The notes beneath the pieces are model-generated. The model searched no databases. It saw only the letters and a program-made list of their open reading frames with translations, and was not told the origin of the DNA. A DNA stretch of 64,000 nucleotides from Engraulis encrasicolus (lineage: Eukaryota > Chordata > Actinopteri > Clupeiformes > Engraulidae): positions 43,271,483-43,335,482 of the forward strand of contig NC_085867.1 in NCBI RefSeq assembly GCF_034702125.1. The letters run 5' to 3'. Positions 10,600-24,030 of this stretch are shown one piece after another. How positions within the stretch are numbered: the first letter of the stretch is position 1; the number at the start of each line of letters is the position of its first letter. The position numbers and the translations under genes were made by a program.

Positions 10600-11186
10600 T
10601 ATTCCAAGCCATCGCACCACCACACAACTAAATCCACCTTGAAAGGTGCAGGCCCTCTTTTTGAATACATTACTACTGTACGGGAGAAATGTGTCACGGA
10701 GAGGAAATCGCCTTGCTTTGCTTGCCTGTGCATAATAAGCAAGCACATCATTCATGAAGACTGACCACCACGTCACCATGGCAACAGTGAGGTGTCAAAG
10801 GTCGATGGCAAGAGATAGTCATAATGAGCAGAGATGGTGTTGGAAGTCTGCCATTTACTCCAGCCAACTCTCTGGAGGTCGGGCCTGTTGAACGGGGAGA
10901 CGAAGAGAGGCAGTATCTCTTGGACGGGCTCAGCAGCAGAGGTCGTTAAAGGAAAGGCATTGGTAATCCTTAATGGTGACATCAGTGATTACCCTGCAGA
11001 AATCAATGGCACAGGGGCAGAGGCAGCCATGTCTCCTTGGGGAAGGAAAGGAATGGGGGGAAAGCGCGCTTCAGCAGAAGGGGAAGGATGAATGAGGTCT
11101 ACAGACACTGGTTATGAATATACATACATAGGCATTTTGCAGTGTCAAATGAAACACAGAGAGTCAATTTTACACTATTTTAGTGT
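10600..11186. other. Intergenic, nothing recognised
   Basis: Two overlapping opposite-strand ORFs (10773-10982 and 10834-11091) have no recognised family and no splice context. Confidence 0.4.
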
Positions 11187-11194
11187 ATTTGGTC

Positions 11195-11575
11195 TAGACT
11201 CTAGAGCATGACACGGGAGTGGATTTTCACTCCCGTCCCATCCCGGTCCCAGAAAAAAAATCCCATCTCATCCCGTCCCGTCCCGGAGTGGAGTAAAAGA
11301 AACAAATCCCATCCCGTCCCGAAAAGAATGTCTCCCAATCCTGCCCACTCCCACTCAAAATCAATCCCACTCCCATTTCATTGGCTTTTTTAATGAAAAA
11401 ATAAGCAAGCATTCCCGCTCTCATTCATTTTTATTCCCGCTAGTGCCCGCTCCCATTCATCGTTATTCCAGCTCCTGCCCGCTCCCGTTCATCTTTAAAA
11501 TTTTGACTCCCATCCCGCGGGAATAGCGCAGGACAAGCGGGACCCGCGGGAATTCCTGAAAAATGTCATCCTCTA
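11195..11575. mobile_element. hAT (Ac-like) MITE rich in TCCCGTCCC
   Basis: The left end is TAGACTCTAGAGCATGACA and the right end ...TGTCATCCTCTA. ATTTGGTC is duplicated exactly at 11187-11194 and 11576-11583. The interior is repetitive TCCCGTCCC/TCCCATCCC with GCGGGAATTCC near the end. Adjacent to it a hairpin motif copy starts at 11647. Confidence 0.85.
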
Positions 11576-11646
11576 ATTTGGTCCCAAACACCTCTATAGG
11601 TGTTGAGCTGCCACTGCGTTTTACTGGTACATCGCTTCATGTCACC

Positions 11647-11676
11647 CTGAGGAAGGTCAGTAGACCGAAAGCTTGG
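11647..11676 (+). repeat. Hairpin motif copy: CTGAGGAA, GGTC-AGTA-GACC, GAAAGC
   Basis: The best-preserved form of the motif family, followed by ATTAAAGAG and, at about 11711, GTGTGCAG. The 4-bp stem GGTC/GACC differs from the GATC/GATC stem at 2910 in both strands. Confidence 0.7.
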
Positions 11677-12341
11677 CCTATCATTAAAGAGAACACAAAA
11701 GGGATTTAAGTGTGCAGACATTTTTATTTCAATTTTACACAGTTTTTGTTTACGTTTGGCACCTTTTAATCGAGAGTGCGGTGGGATCCGGTTAAACATC
11801 GCTTCATATCACCATAAAACCAGAAGAAGGGAAATACATGAGCCCTCATGGCTGTGTGATAGCAGATTATTGCTGGCAGACCTGCAGGTACTGTACTGTT
11901 ACTGTACGTTGGTATTGTATGTACTGTATGTAGTGTCATGCGCAAAGTACAAAACAGATTCTAATTGCTGACATTGTTGATGCTCGGTAGAGGTCACAAA
12001 AGAGGAAAATCAGAAGCACTTGGTGCAGAGCGTCATCACTTTAAACCTACACACTGCTTGTCTGGGTGTCTCAGTGACATAAAATGAATCCAATTAGAAT
12101 GATTTTCATGAAAGTTGAAGCATTCGTCTAGTTAAACCTACGGAATAATATCTGTTTGACAATCAGAGTGGACCAGCTAATGACTTTCCTCCTACATCAT
12201 GCTGAGATCTGACATTTGGGCTATACAGAGATCTTTCAGAAGAACCCTTTTCAGTTTATTTTAATTGAGTTCAGTGAATTACAAAGTCATACCATGTATG
12301 TGAATAACAGAAAGCTTTGTCTTTGGCAGCAGCAGCAACCT

Positions 12342-12653
12342 TGGCCGTAGCCAGGAGTTTGAAATAAGGGAGGTCCATAGTGCGCGCATAGCGCGCAGAA
12401 TTTTTTAAAAAGGTGCACTGTGTAGGATGGTGTATCCTCGGAGTACCCGCATTATCTATTGCAACTATGTTGCTCATTGAAACTGTGTTGTCTTCTGCCA
12501 ATTTTGGTCTTTTCATGAATATTTGCTAGATAATGAACTAATATTTACTAGTATGACTAAAATACAGTATGTTTTGCAGCTGAAAATAATGAAAAAAATA
12601 TTATTTTCTCTAAAAATCAGGGATGTCCGGACCTCCCTTACCTCATAGGTGGC
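12342..12653. mobile_element. DNA transposon remnant with 8-bp duplication
   Basis: The left end has GGCCGTAGCCAGG...AAGGGAGGTCC and the right end GGACCTCCCTTACCTCATAG. AGCAACCT/AGCAACAT flanks it (7 of 8). A GGTGCACTGTGTAGGATGG segment from 12411 is a truncated copy of the TTAA-flanked family at 16387. Confidence 0.65.
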
Positions 12654-12880
12654 AGCAACATAGAATCTTCACGTTGGACTTCAGATCAGAACTTCAGGAC
12701 CTACTGTAATGTGCATTCACATCTGTTGTGCGCTGTATGTTCATGCTAATTCGTCTACACAACATGTGTACAAATGAGATACATTTGCATTGCAAAATGA
12801 TGTTGTAAAACAGTCTTCCTAATGCACAGTGAATTGGTTGGATGAATGCCTGCTTAATGTATTACAACCATAAGTCTGTG

Positions 12881-13045
12881 CAGGGCCATTGACAGCTTTG
12901 GCTGGGCCCTGGCCAAAGTGCTCTGACAGCCCCCCTGACCCAATACATATAATGTAATAAGGACCCAATTCTGCCCCCACCCACCCCTTGCCTCCCCTGG
13001 GCCTGGGACAACTGGCCCCTTTGTCGTCCTCTATCGGCTTCCCTG
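12881..13045. mobile_element. hAT-like MITE, CAGGGCC...GACAG family
   Basis: The left end is CAGGGCCATTGACAGCTTTG and the right end an eroded CTATCGGCTTCCCTG. The interior GGGCCCTGG...CCTGGGACAA matches copies at 22375, 44963, 55398 and 63430. Confidence 0.7.
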
Positions 13046-13236
13046 CCTCTGCATAGCAACCACTCCACCGTTCACACGACACCCCTGTGACCAACATGCA
13101 CACACCACACCGCAAGCTTACCGAGCAGTAATTAATGCGACATGTAATTTGGCACGGGCCCACCATCAACATCTTACTCTGCAATATCCTGTCCCGTTGT
13201 GATATAATGCCTGCATAGGAAGGAGGTCTGCAAGTT

Positions 13237-13261
13237 CTCTCTCTCTCACTCACTCACTCAC

Positions 13262-13293
<32 letters not shown>
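13237..13293. repeat. (CT)n-(CACT)n-(GT)n microsatellite
   Basis: Short compound simple repeat ending in 13 GT units. Confidence 0.93.
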
Positions 13294-13349
13294 AATATTC
13301 TTGTCCAGCTGCATTTGTATATAGTACCTATAGAACAGAACAATTCTTC

Positions 13350-13780
13350 AAAATGTTTTAGAAAATATTTCGATCACATACAGTAGACTTGTAAGACTTT
13401 GTGATGAAGCGACTAATGATGTCAAAGCCCTCCTATGTATGACTTAAATCCACTAGCTCTATGTGTGTGAAGCACTTTGCTGTATGAAATGTACAATTTT
13501 TCAGAAAGCAGTGTGGCATTTCGAACACATACTGTATACCTCTGTCCCTTGTTCTTACGTTTGTTTAAGAACACTTTGTGATTAAGTGACTAATGAAATG
13601 GTGTACAGACAGACCATTCATGTATGATTTCAGTCCAACAGCTGTGTGTGTACTGCATGTGAACCACATTGCTCTATAAAATATGCAATGTTTTACAAAA
13701 CAGTGTGGCATTTCATACACTCAGGCCTTGTTGCTAAGTGTGCTTTAGAAAACATTGTTATAAAGTAATTAATAAAATAA
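13350..13780. repeat. Degenerate tandem duplication, period about 178 bp
   Basis: The units share ACTTTGTGATKAAGYGACTAA, then ATGTATGAYTTMARTCCA, then AGCAGTGTGGCATTTC-like landmarks at 13396, 13574 and, partly, 13745. Divergence is roughly a quarter of positions by eye. Confidence 0.7.
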
Positions 13781-13787
13781 GTGCATG

Positions 13788-13790
<3 letters not shown>

Positions 13791-13878
<88 letters not shown>

Positions 13879-13880
13879 TG
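13791..13880. repeat. (GT)n-(GA)n microsatellite
   Basis: About 75 bp of GT then GA. Confidence 0.97.
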
Positions 13881-16382
13881 TAGCGCTATAAACAAACCAA
13901 TTGCTTTTCTCGCCTCTGCTTGCTTCATGCCGCTGTGTCTTTAGCGTCGGTCAAAGAGACACCAGTCGAAGACTACAGCCAGAGAGAGTAGAGAGAGAGA
14001 GGTTCCATTGGCCCATTGTTTCCTGGTTCTATTATTGCAAGGGGGAGGGGGGGAAATCCCCCTTTAGGCAGACCTAAGGACTGTTCTATTCAATGCTAGG
14101 AGCATTATGACACGGCCCTTTAGGCAGACCAGAACCTGGTCATGTTAGGTGCCCATAGCAACCTATTACATTGGCATATCTCTATATACTTAAAGAATCT
14201 CTGCTACAGCTTTTCTCCTCCCCATGCAAAGGGAAAAATAACATTACGGAGATGCCAATAACTTACAGGACTGTGATAGTTAAGGCACTGTACAGTACAG
14301 CTGAGCTCAGCACATTTCCATTAATGTGATTGCCTTTCCCTCCTTTAGCTCAGAGGAGCATGCTCAAAGAATGAACACAAACAAGACAAGACAAGACAAG
14401 GGAGCCATTTGGTTGTGAACTACCGTAGACATGAGAGAATTGTTCTGGGATTTATGGCTCTTTCAGAGGATCCGGATCTTTGTGACTCGTTCCTTTCAAA
14501 GACACTGAATCATTTGGCAGTTTAAAAAAAAAATGTATTCAGTGTTAAGAAAATAGTATTTAAGGAGCCACCTTTGGCTCATTTTTGTCCAAATGACCAC
14601 TGACGGTCCTTCTCCTTCAAAATACCATCCCCGCATCCTTCCATCACTGCCGCTGTCTGATACAAATGCAGGCATGTTTTTTATTTATTGGTGTACTCAC
14701 ATGAGAAGAAAAAAAGAGAAAAGAAAACAGAAAACAACAGTTCTCCAAGTCTGTATCGATTCCCCTTGTTCACGTCTGGGAGCCATTCAAAAGAATCAGT
14801 TCCTTCTCGACCGGACCGCCACAACACTTAACTCATTGCATGATAGGCCAGCTCAGCTGCCGTCCTCCTCAGCCCATTTACACTGTACAGTATGTGTAAT
14901 AGTCTTAATTGCGACAGAGAAATGAGCCCAAGGTGCTTTTGGGACTCAAAGGTGTTCCCTATTCCCTCCTTTCCAATTTGCAGTTTAGTGCGGCGAAAAC
15001 AGCATCACTGAATCACTGATAGTGTTTCTCATTTAGACATCCCATCTCATGCATTGTCCAACTAACGCTTTTTCCTAAAAGACATATTCGATGCCAATGA
15101 CTTTTTTTTTATTTATAAATGTGTGTAGTCTACTGTTTGTTTTGTTGTCTGTTTTTTTACCGTTTGTTTTGCACATTGTTTTGTTACTTTGTGTCCATTG
15201 TAAATGTCTGATTTCCGTGAGGGAATACAGTAGTCCCCATGCAATTTCTTGCTCAGATGGCACGCTTACCGTACATACAGAGATGTGCTTATTTTTTTAT
15301 CAGCTGCTGCCTAACTAGGGTAACAGCTGTGTAAAATGTCAGTGTCTCTCTCACGTCAGGGGCTGGAGTGGATGGGCCTTCGCTCCTCACTCTGTGATTT
15401 GTTAGAGAGAGGCTACAGTAGGGCTGCGTTTGACCAGAAGTGCTTGACACATTCATTCATTCGGGATGGTTGGGCTCAAGTGGGTGCATTTGATTTGGAG
15501 AGAGGCGTACAGTAGATAATAATGCCATTTGTACACACACTCGTGCACAATGAAACACAAATGCATGTACACACACACACACACCAACATTTTTGACATC
15601 CATTTTCCTCTGTTATCTCATAATACATAATATAATATAGTATGATATAATATATTATAATAAAATAGAATATATAATGTAATGTTTTGTGTGTATATTT
15701 TGTGTGTGTGTGTACATGCAAGCACGTGCACATAGACTATTCTAACTATTCTCATTGCTGATCAGCAGCTTCCGATGAAAAAAAAGTCAATGTTGATAAT
15801 TAGAGATAAAAGAGACTTCTTACCAGAGGACAGTAAAAAGGACTTCTAACCGAGCCCAAGAGGTAAGGAAAGCCTTGAGAATTTCCTCTTTTGGTGAAAC
15901 TCTCTACCAGTCTCCAATTCTATCCATTGAATGAGATTTTATAGAAAAACATATTAAGAGAAAGAAAAAAAACATTTTAAGAGTAGTGAGCTTCCCGCTC
16001 CTTGCTTGTTGTATTTGTGTGGAAAAGAGCAGAATAAAGCTTGTACTCTTTTTTCACGTAGATTTTTGTGTACGTTTGATTATTTCGGTTATTAGGAACT
16101 TAATTGATTTTCTACAACACTATTCTAGCGTGTCTGGAGACATGAGACATGCATTTTGTCTGACTGATTGTTTTCTTTTCTTATGTTGAAGATTGAAGGA
16201 GAAAAAACGGATTCCTGGGCCAATTGGGAATGGTGTACCGTTGCAGATGCTATAGCAACCACTGTCCCCTAGTCGATTGATTAAGATCAATAGCATCTAA
16301 TTAGTTGAGATAATCTAGCAGGACAAAGAAGAGCACACACACACTCCAAAGTCAGCTGTCTGAGGAAGGTCATTAATGTTCC
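13881..16382. other. Intergenic, mostly unique
   Basis: Contains a (CAAGA)n run at 14380-14402, a TATAA-rich run at 15628-15685 and two CCTTTAGGCAGACC copies at 14061 and 14118. No gene or transposon was recognised in 2.5 kb. Confidence 0.45.
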
Positions 16383-16386
16383 TTAA

Positions 16387-16736
16387 AGGCGCACTGTGTA
16401 AGATGTATAGTTGTTTATTTCCAGAATTCATGCTACCCATTCACTAATGTTACCTTTTCCATGAATACTTACCACCAGCATGAAATTCTAAGTACAGTAT
16501 TCATTATGACTGGGAAAAATTTCACTTTTCATACATGAAAAGGGGAATCTTCTCCATGGTCCGCCATTTTGAATTTCCAGAAATAGACAATGACTGTACT
16601 TGGGCCATTCTATAAAATATTAGTTTATTACTTAGTAAACTTTCATGAAAACATCACATTTGGCAATAGACAGCCCAGTTTCAATGAGCAGCATAGTTGC
16701 AGTACCTTCTTTGACCATTTCCTGCACAGTGTCCCT
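16387..16736. mobile_element. TTAA-flanked MITE (Kolobok/piggyBac-type), 350 bp
   Basis: TTAA at 16383-16386 and 16737-16740 flanks ends AGGCGCACTGTG and CACAGTGTCCCT. Diverged relatives begin at 12411 and 48017. Which TTAA superfamily mobilised it cannot be told from the ends. Confidence 0.8.
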
Positions 16737-16933
16737 TTAAAGCTGTGCCTTGGATAGACAGACTAAAACTGAACAGAATTAAACAATATGAGAAGGAAAG
16801 TCCCCAGAGCATGTCATACTGTATGTGTCAAGAGTATTGCCAGATTAATGTGTCCACATTAGCACGTCTTCATCACAGTGAAGTGACTCTGATGAAGACA
16901 TGTTTTTCCTCACAGAATTAAACAATGTTTTGT

Positions 16934-17744
<811 letters not shown>

Positions 17745-18189
17745 TTTGCACAAGAATTCGATGAGCCTTGATTGTAGCTGTAACTCTTTAAAACGAATGG
17801 TAGTACATAAAAACCATGGACATTGGATGGGGAGCAGTAAGTTTGATGTTTTGCTCAAGGACAGTTCTATTCGATCACGAGGAGCTGCAGTCAATACTGC
17901 CACACATTACAAGTTTTTTTTGTTTAGTCAATAGTTTTCATCTCTGGTGACCCCACAGGTTGGAAAGGGCAGCGTCTGTCATTCGCACTGAATGGATGGG
18001 GTAGCAAAACAAAAGGAGAAGTATGTGCCTTTCACCATAGTGCCAAGAAGTTCATAAGTTCACAGAAACATTTTCTGGAAAATCAATTTTCTAGTTGAAA
18101 AACCACTTACCGGTAAATGTTGCTTTCCACTAAGGCCTACTTCAGCTTTCTATCTGTCTCATGACCATAGCATGTGGAGTATATTCCTT

Positions 18190-18356
18190 TTTTAAAGATG
18201 TTTTAAAGACTTTTTGGCCTTTATTATGATAGGACAGTATGAGAGGAGACAGGAAACCATTGTGAGAAAGATGGGGTACGGTTAGGTACTGACTCGAACC
18301 GGGGTCCCTGTAGTACTGTAAGCCCAAATGTGGGGGGCTTAGCGTGCTACCCATCT
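18190..18356 (-). mobile_element. tRNA-derived SINE, third copy, decayed
   Basis: The minus strand has a B-box-like GGTTCGAGTCA and the body TGTCTCCTCTCATACTGTCC. The head is damaged. Confidence 0.65.
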
Positions 18357-18384
18357 CTCTCTACCAACCATTTCCTGTCTGAGT

Positions 18385-18540
18385 AACACTTTACTTGACA
18401 TCATATGTATGACAGGACTGTGTCATAACAGTGTCGTAACCCAGTCATGCACGTGTCATAAACATCATGTCAATGTCATACGCATTTTATAACTGTTGTC
18501 ACTAAGTGGCACTCGGTTTTGGTAAAGACAGCCCAAACAC
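18385..18540. repeat. Interspersed repeat: AACACTTTACTTGACATC family
   Basis: The sequence is built of repeated TGTCATAAC/TGTCATAAAC words and ends ACTAAGTGGCACT. A second GGTAACACTTTATTTTAGG-type element begins at 37949. Confidence 0.55.
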
Positions 18541-18559
18541 AAGCTGAAACATCTGCATG

Positions 18560-19288
18560 CATTTTATTTGAGGAATATTGTTATGACAGTCGATATTATT
18601 ACTACTTCATGAGCAAAAAAAAGCCTCACAAAATGAGTGCGATAATAATAATAAAAAAACGATTAATTGATTAATAATGATTAATCGATTCTCCTGTGGA
18701 CGGAACGATTAATTGAATCGCTGGCTGTGGGATCGATGCATCGATTCAAATTGCTTATTATTTACAGCCCTACATCAGAGTAGTAGGCAGTGATGATGAC
18801 GAGTCAGTCCGTCAGCCAGCGAGCCAGGAGTCAGCGGCTCTTGTCTTGTCTTGTCGTGCCGTGACATCCTGCCAAACATGAGGATCATCTGATCACAACT
18901 CTCTCGCCTCGCCCTCACCCTACCTGTCTCACCTCCCACTAATCCCCAAAGCAGGGAGGCCGGCGTTCTGCCAGCAGACAATGATATTAAACTTTCATGG
19001 TGGAACATGTGTGATGTGCTAGCCTACTACTCTACTCTACGTCCTGTGTTGTTGTAATCACCTGCCTAATGGGCTTATGTTACTTGTGTGTACCAGAGTT
19101 TCCCACATGGGGCTGGGCAGCGCTTGACAATTAGCCTGTGAGGGAATTACACACGGGAAGAAGACCAAGGTCACCTTTATGTGTGCAAACCTTCTTTTCC
19201 CTCCACTATGCCCTGACTACCGTACATCTGTGCCTTAATCGTCTTTTCTCTACCAGGCTGGTATGCACAAACTGCAACTGCATCCTTT
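18560..19288. other. Intergenic; fragment of a TAGGGCTG-type hAT near 18640-18770
   Basis: The stretch ACGATTAATTGATTAATAA...TTTACAGCCCTA resembles the end of an Ac-like hAT element. The rest shows nothing recognisable. Confidence 0.35.
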
Positions 19289-19940
19289 AACCCGTTAAGA
19301 CACGTTGTAAATTTGCTGTTACCAGAATTGCAATGACCAAGTCGTAGTGCATTACTAAAGGCCCTGTGTTATGTCATAGTATTGCAGTACCATGGTTCTT
19401 TTCAATGTCTATTACAGCTTGCCACTGGAGGCACAGCGTGTAATAAGGAGCTACTAATATTAGGCCTGTTATTTACATTCGCATGAAATTTACATTTCGC
19501 CTATTAGAGCGTGCCACTAGAGGTACAGCGTAGGCTATTAAGAGGCTACTAATATTGGCTACATCAACCACGCCAAATGGTTGGGTTGTTGACAAACACC
19601 GACGCTAGTGCAGTCACACAAATGCATTATATTACACTTACAATAGCTGACAATTTTGTCCAAAGGCCTGTTATTTATTTTTAAGCCATTTCAAATACAT
19701 TCACGTTTAGGAGGTATACAGCGTGTATTAAGGGGCTACATCAACCACGCCAAATGGTTGGGTTGTTGACAAACATCGACGCTGGTGCAGTCACACAAAT
19801 GCATTATATTACACTTACAACAGCTGACAATTTAGTCCAAAGCGATTTGAAGTTATTATTACAGGGTATTGGTTACAGTCCCTGGGGCAATGTGGGGTTG
19901 CGGGCCTTACTCCAGGCATGGGTGGAGGTGTAAGCTTAAC
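19289..19940. repeat. TTAACCCGTTAAGACACG element plus 177-bp direct repeat
   Basis: The 5' part matches the family at 28781 and 43950. About 105 bp starting ctacatcaaccacgccaaat recurs almost unchanged, at 19559-19665 and 19736-19842, a spacing of 177 bp. Confidence 0.7.
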
Positions 19941-20559
19941 GTGACTAAGTGTGGAATTTGAACCTGCAATTCTACAACTGTTCCATGCATAACAGTGATA
20001 CATTATGACGACTATGCACATGCATATCATGGATATATACTTTGTATGGTGATGAATATGCACATGTACAGATGTTATGAATATTCAAGTGCATTATGGA
20101 TTAATATACATTTCAAAACAATGTCTGCTAGCTACTCTTTAGTACAAATTAGTTTTATAGATAACTACCAGATAATTTCCTGGAATGTACTCATGTGATG
20201 CGCACCATTGTCACAAATTAATGAAATCAAATGATAGTTTGATTTGTTACTGCACAGGCTTATATCCCATTCCTTAAATAATGGCATGCGTTGACAGCGT
20301 GTATTAATAGAACACTGTATTTATGTTTCTGCTTGTGTTTCATAACCATTTTCTTATGCACAAAAACATCTGCTACATGAATAATATTATAAACCCTTAA
20401 GCATTAGCATACAACATCTCAGAGTGGCAATGGATTGGACAGATAGCTGATCATCCATTTTTATGAGTGCGCATTTTTCCCATTTTACTCTGAGAGAGTG
20501 TCCACAGAGGGGCCATACAGAGTGCACTTGCATTCTAATTTTGTTACGTACATATATTT

Positions 20560-20801
20560 GAAGAGCTCTTTTCCAAAATGAGATATATCCATTTTGTGGA
20601 ATGTTGGGAAATTTACATTTTGGTATTGGGCATTCCATTGAATTGCATTACAAAATGCATCTTAAAGAGGTCTAAAAAGCATGTTCTCAAAACATTTGGA
20701 TGGCAAGAATTTGCACATATGTATTACTTATCAGTCAATTCCAATATTAAAATGCAAAAAGTCAAAAATGGTCGATATAGCGTTTTGGAAAAGAGCTCTT
20801 C
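20560..20801. mobile_element. MITE with GAAGAGCTCTTTTCCAAAA inverted ends
   Basis: The left end GAAGAGCTCTTTTCCAAAA pairs exactly with TTTTGGAAAAGAGCTCTTC on the right. The interior is AT-rich with no ORF of note. The duplication is unclear. Confidence 0.8.
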
Positions 20802-20897
20802 ATTTATAAATAGCTGTAAACACAACCACATGATTTTACCCACGGGAGAACAAATGCCTCATTTTCTGCAACCGCATGCTGTGGGTACAGCTGATTC

Positions 20898-20998
<101 letters not shown>

Positions 20999-21013
20999 CC
21001 TGATCTCCAAAAA

Positions 21014-21567
21014 TTCCGTGCTCCTGGACACGGATGTTAAGGACACGAAATCCGTGTCCAGGAGCACGGATTTTGCCAAAATTCCGTGCTCCTGTACACG
21101 GAATTGTTTTCCGTGCTCCTGGACACGGAATTGTTTTCCGTGATGGGCACACGGAAGTGCTTTCTATCTATTACCACAGTGTGTAACTCTATCATTAGAA
21201 AATACATACCAAATGCTAATCCTAAACATAATAATGCTATAGCAATTTAAGTTGTGCCCTGACCAAAACATTCCCTAACCTTAACCTGTCATTAAAGACA
21301 TATTTTTGAGAAATACCTTTTCCAGTTGGTTGCTACGCTATCAAATTCATATAATGAATGAAAGAAAACTAGCTGTGCCCAGACCAAAACAATCCCTAAC
21401 CCTAACCTGTCAGTAGGAAATGTTTTTTTTGAGAAAAAAATATTTGAAATTAGAAAAATCCTGAGAAAAAACAAGACTGTGGAAACATAGAGCTGTGGGA
21501 GTAGCCTATAGAGAGAGCACTTCTCTGCGTCCATCACGGAAAACAATTCCGTGTCCAGGAGCACGGA
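21014..21567. repeat. Foldback element built from TTCCGTGCTCCTGGACACGG units
   Basis: The unit occurs at 21014 (+), 21050 (-), 21082 (+), 21110 (+) and 21548 (-). GTTTTCCGTGATGG near 21133 pairs with CCATCACGGAAAAC near 21531, closing a loop of about 370 nt with CCCTAACCTTAACCTGTC-like repeats inside. Confidence 0.75.
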
Positions 21568-21788
21568 GGGGCCCTCGCTCCATGTGGGGCCCAAATCCTG
21601 GACCACACATGTTTGAACCCTTTTGCTGGGGTAGTTTTGTTGTTACTGGTTAAAGTAAAAGTGTAATAAAAACATTTCCTCACTGACAGGTTAAGGTTAG
21701 GGATTGTTTTGGTGTTGGCACAGTTTAGCATTCTTTAGCTATTGTTAGGGTTAATACGAATGGAAGTCAATGGGAGGGCCCCACAAAG

Positions 21789-21790
<2 letters not shown>

Positions 21791-21872
<82 letters not shown>
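21791..21872. repeat. (GT)n microsatellite
   Basis: About 80 bp of pure GT. Confidence 0.98.
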
Positions 21873-21875
<3 letters not shown>

Positions 21876-22097
21876 ATTTGGGTGCACATTGGACAGTGGA
21901 CACAAACGCCCCTCTAAGACAGAAAGAAAATACAAAAGTATTGATTTGTGTGGTATGCATTGAAGTCCTGACAAATTGTAATTTGCTTTGTTATTTGGTT
22001 GTTAATGGGAAAATCAAAAATGCGAAACTGACAGGTTTAACATTCTTTAGTTGTATTAGAATGGGAGTAAAGGGAGGTGGAATACATAGAGGGTTGT

Positions 22098-22200
22098 GTG
22101 CGTGCGTGCGTGCGTGTGTGTGTGTGCCTGTGTGTGCGTGTGCGTCTGTGTGTGTGTGTGTGTGCGTGTCTGCATGCCCACGTGTGCATGTGTGTATGTA
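22098..22200. repeat. Imperfect (GT)n/(GCGT)n repeat
   Basis: GT with GC and CT interruptions. Confidence 0.9.
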
Positions 22201-22374
22201 CATGTATATATTGACATTGTGATAATTGACATATGAGATGTGTACAGTCATGCTGGCTACGGGGGGTGATGACCCCATGATACACACATGACACATACTA
22301 ACTCCACAGCACAGCAGTCGGGCCGCTGGGTTTCGGTTTCCTCATCCGCAGGGGGTCACATTAGGAGGCATGAG

Positions 22375-22544
22375 CAGGGAAGCTGACGAGCGGAGGGGGA
22401 CGACGACGACAAAGGGGTCAATTGTCCCGGGCCCAGGGAAAAAAATTGGGCCCAGAATTAGGTCTTCATTAAATTGAATGTATTAAATGGGGGGCCCTTT
22501 CTGAGGGCTTTGTCCCAGGCCCGGGTGAAGCTGTCAGCGGCCCT
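22375..22544. mobile_element. hAT-like MITE, CAGGG...AGCGGCCCT family, 8-bp duplication
   Basis: GGCATGAG is repeated exactly at 22367-22374 and 22545-22552. The interior TTGTCCCGGGCCCAGG and TTTGTCCCAGGCCCGGG defines the family. One terminal G appears lost on the right. Confidence 0.8.
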
Positions 22545-22576
22545 GGCATGAGGCCGTTGCACTTGGCTGCTCTCCC

Positions 22577-22600
22577 GCTGTGCTGTGCTGTGCTGTGCTG
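22577..22600. repeat. (CTGTG)n repeat
   Basis: About five pentanucleotide units. Confidence 0.85.
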
Positions 22601-22881
22601 AGCAGTAGGGCTCTGCTCTGTGGCAAGCCGAAACGCTGTTAACAAGATGCGCCTCGTGGGTCAACGAGCAGTCATGCACAAGCACAAGGCAGGGTCAAGA
22701 AGCTGCACAGGCTCTGCCCTGCACTGACAGCAAGTGAATGCGCCTGTGGCATGCTATACAGTATACATACAGTATACAGCGTTTTCAGTGCAGACAAACG
22801 TCAGTGCTATATAGGATGGCAGACGATGTAATGTTTGATGTGATATCCACTCACCAACGTTTCACAAAATGCATGTCTCTG

Positions 22882-22924
<43 letters not shown>
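22882..22924. repeat. (CTGT)n-(CTAT)n repeat
   Basis: About seven CTGT units then three CTAT units. Confidence 0.93.
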
Positions 22925-23377
22925 CAATAGTCAAATATTCATACATCATGAACAATCCATATGATTAAGACAACTTTACTGTATGTATGTTTTCAAGAGT
23001 GAAATAGAGATAGTTTGTCAATGGCCTATGCACTCAAGAGGAGAAAAGGACCTAAGTCAGGTAAGTCATGCACTGCTTTTCTAGCTAACAAAATGTGAGC
23101 ATACATTACATTCATACTTCACACTCAAAAAACATAAAAGTCTGTTCATCCAGTCGGTCTGTTTATCGATCACTCTATCACTGTCAAATTCATGCATCCT
23201 GAAAGACAACGATGACCATTGACAACAACAGCATGTAGCTCTTCAAGCACATATGATGAGACCACTGTGTCAACACTGGAAGGCATTTTCCAATTCCAAC
23301 AACAGCAATGACCGCACCCTGTCTACAACTCTTATCACCAACAGCAGAGGAAGAGAGAGGGGACCAAATGACAAAAG

Positions 23378-23383
<6 letters not shown>

Positions 23384-23432
<49 letters not shown>

Positions 23433-23452
23433 TCTCTCTCTCTCTCTCTCTC

Positions 23453-23484
<32 letters not shown>
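23384..23484. repeat. (CT)n microsatellite with (CTGT) block
   Basis: About 100 bp of CT with one CTGT stretch. Confidence 0.97.
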
Positions 23485-23731
23485 AAGCAGTGAAGTGAGT
23501 ATGCAGCTGTGAAAAGGCTAAATGGTATTTGTTTCCCTGCAGTGCTGTTGCATCCCAGCCTGACAGACCCTTCTCTGCTGTCCCCTGCACTGGCCCATAA
23601 CATACTGTATGAGGAGGCTGTGCTGGGCAGATAAGACTCCCGTCCTCCCTCAGCGGAGGCCAGGGCAACTGTCTCTTCTCCTTGCCCCCAACACCCCCGC
23701 CCCCCCCTCATCCATTCACCCTGCTCCGTCT

Positions 23732-23821
<90 letters not shown>

Positions 23822-23855
23822 ATACACACACACACACGAATACACACACACACAC
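23732..23855. repeat. (CA)n microsatellite with ACGAATACAC variants
   Basis: Pure CA to 23819, followed by two CGAATA interruptions. Confidence 0.97.
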
Positions 23856-23975
23856 CATTATCACAACCACCTTCGCCGAGACTGACGAACTGACCGCATT
23901 ACAGCAGGTTGTTAAGCCTGTCGACGGTGCAAATGTGGACATTAAAAATTCATGCATTGACAGCAGTGGCGGTTT

Positions 23976-24030
23976 GGTGTGTGTTTGCGTGTGTGTGTTT
24001 GCGTGTGTGTGTGTGCGTGTGTGTGTGTGT

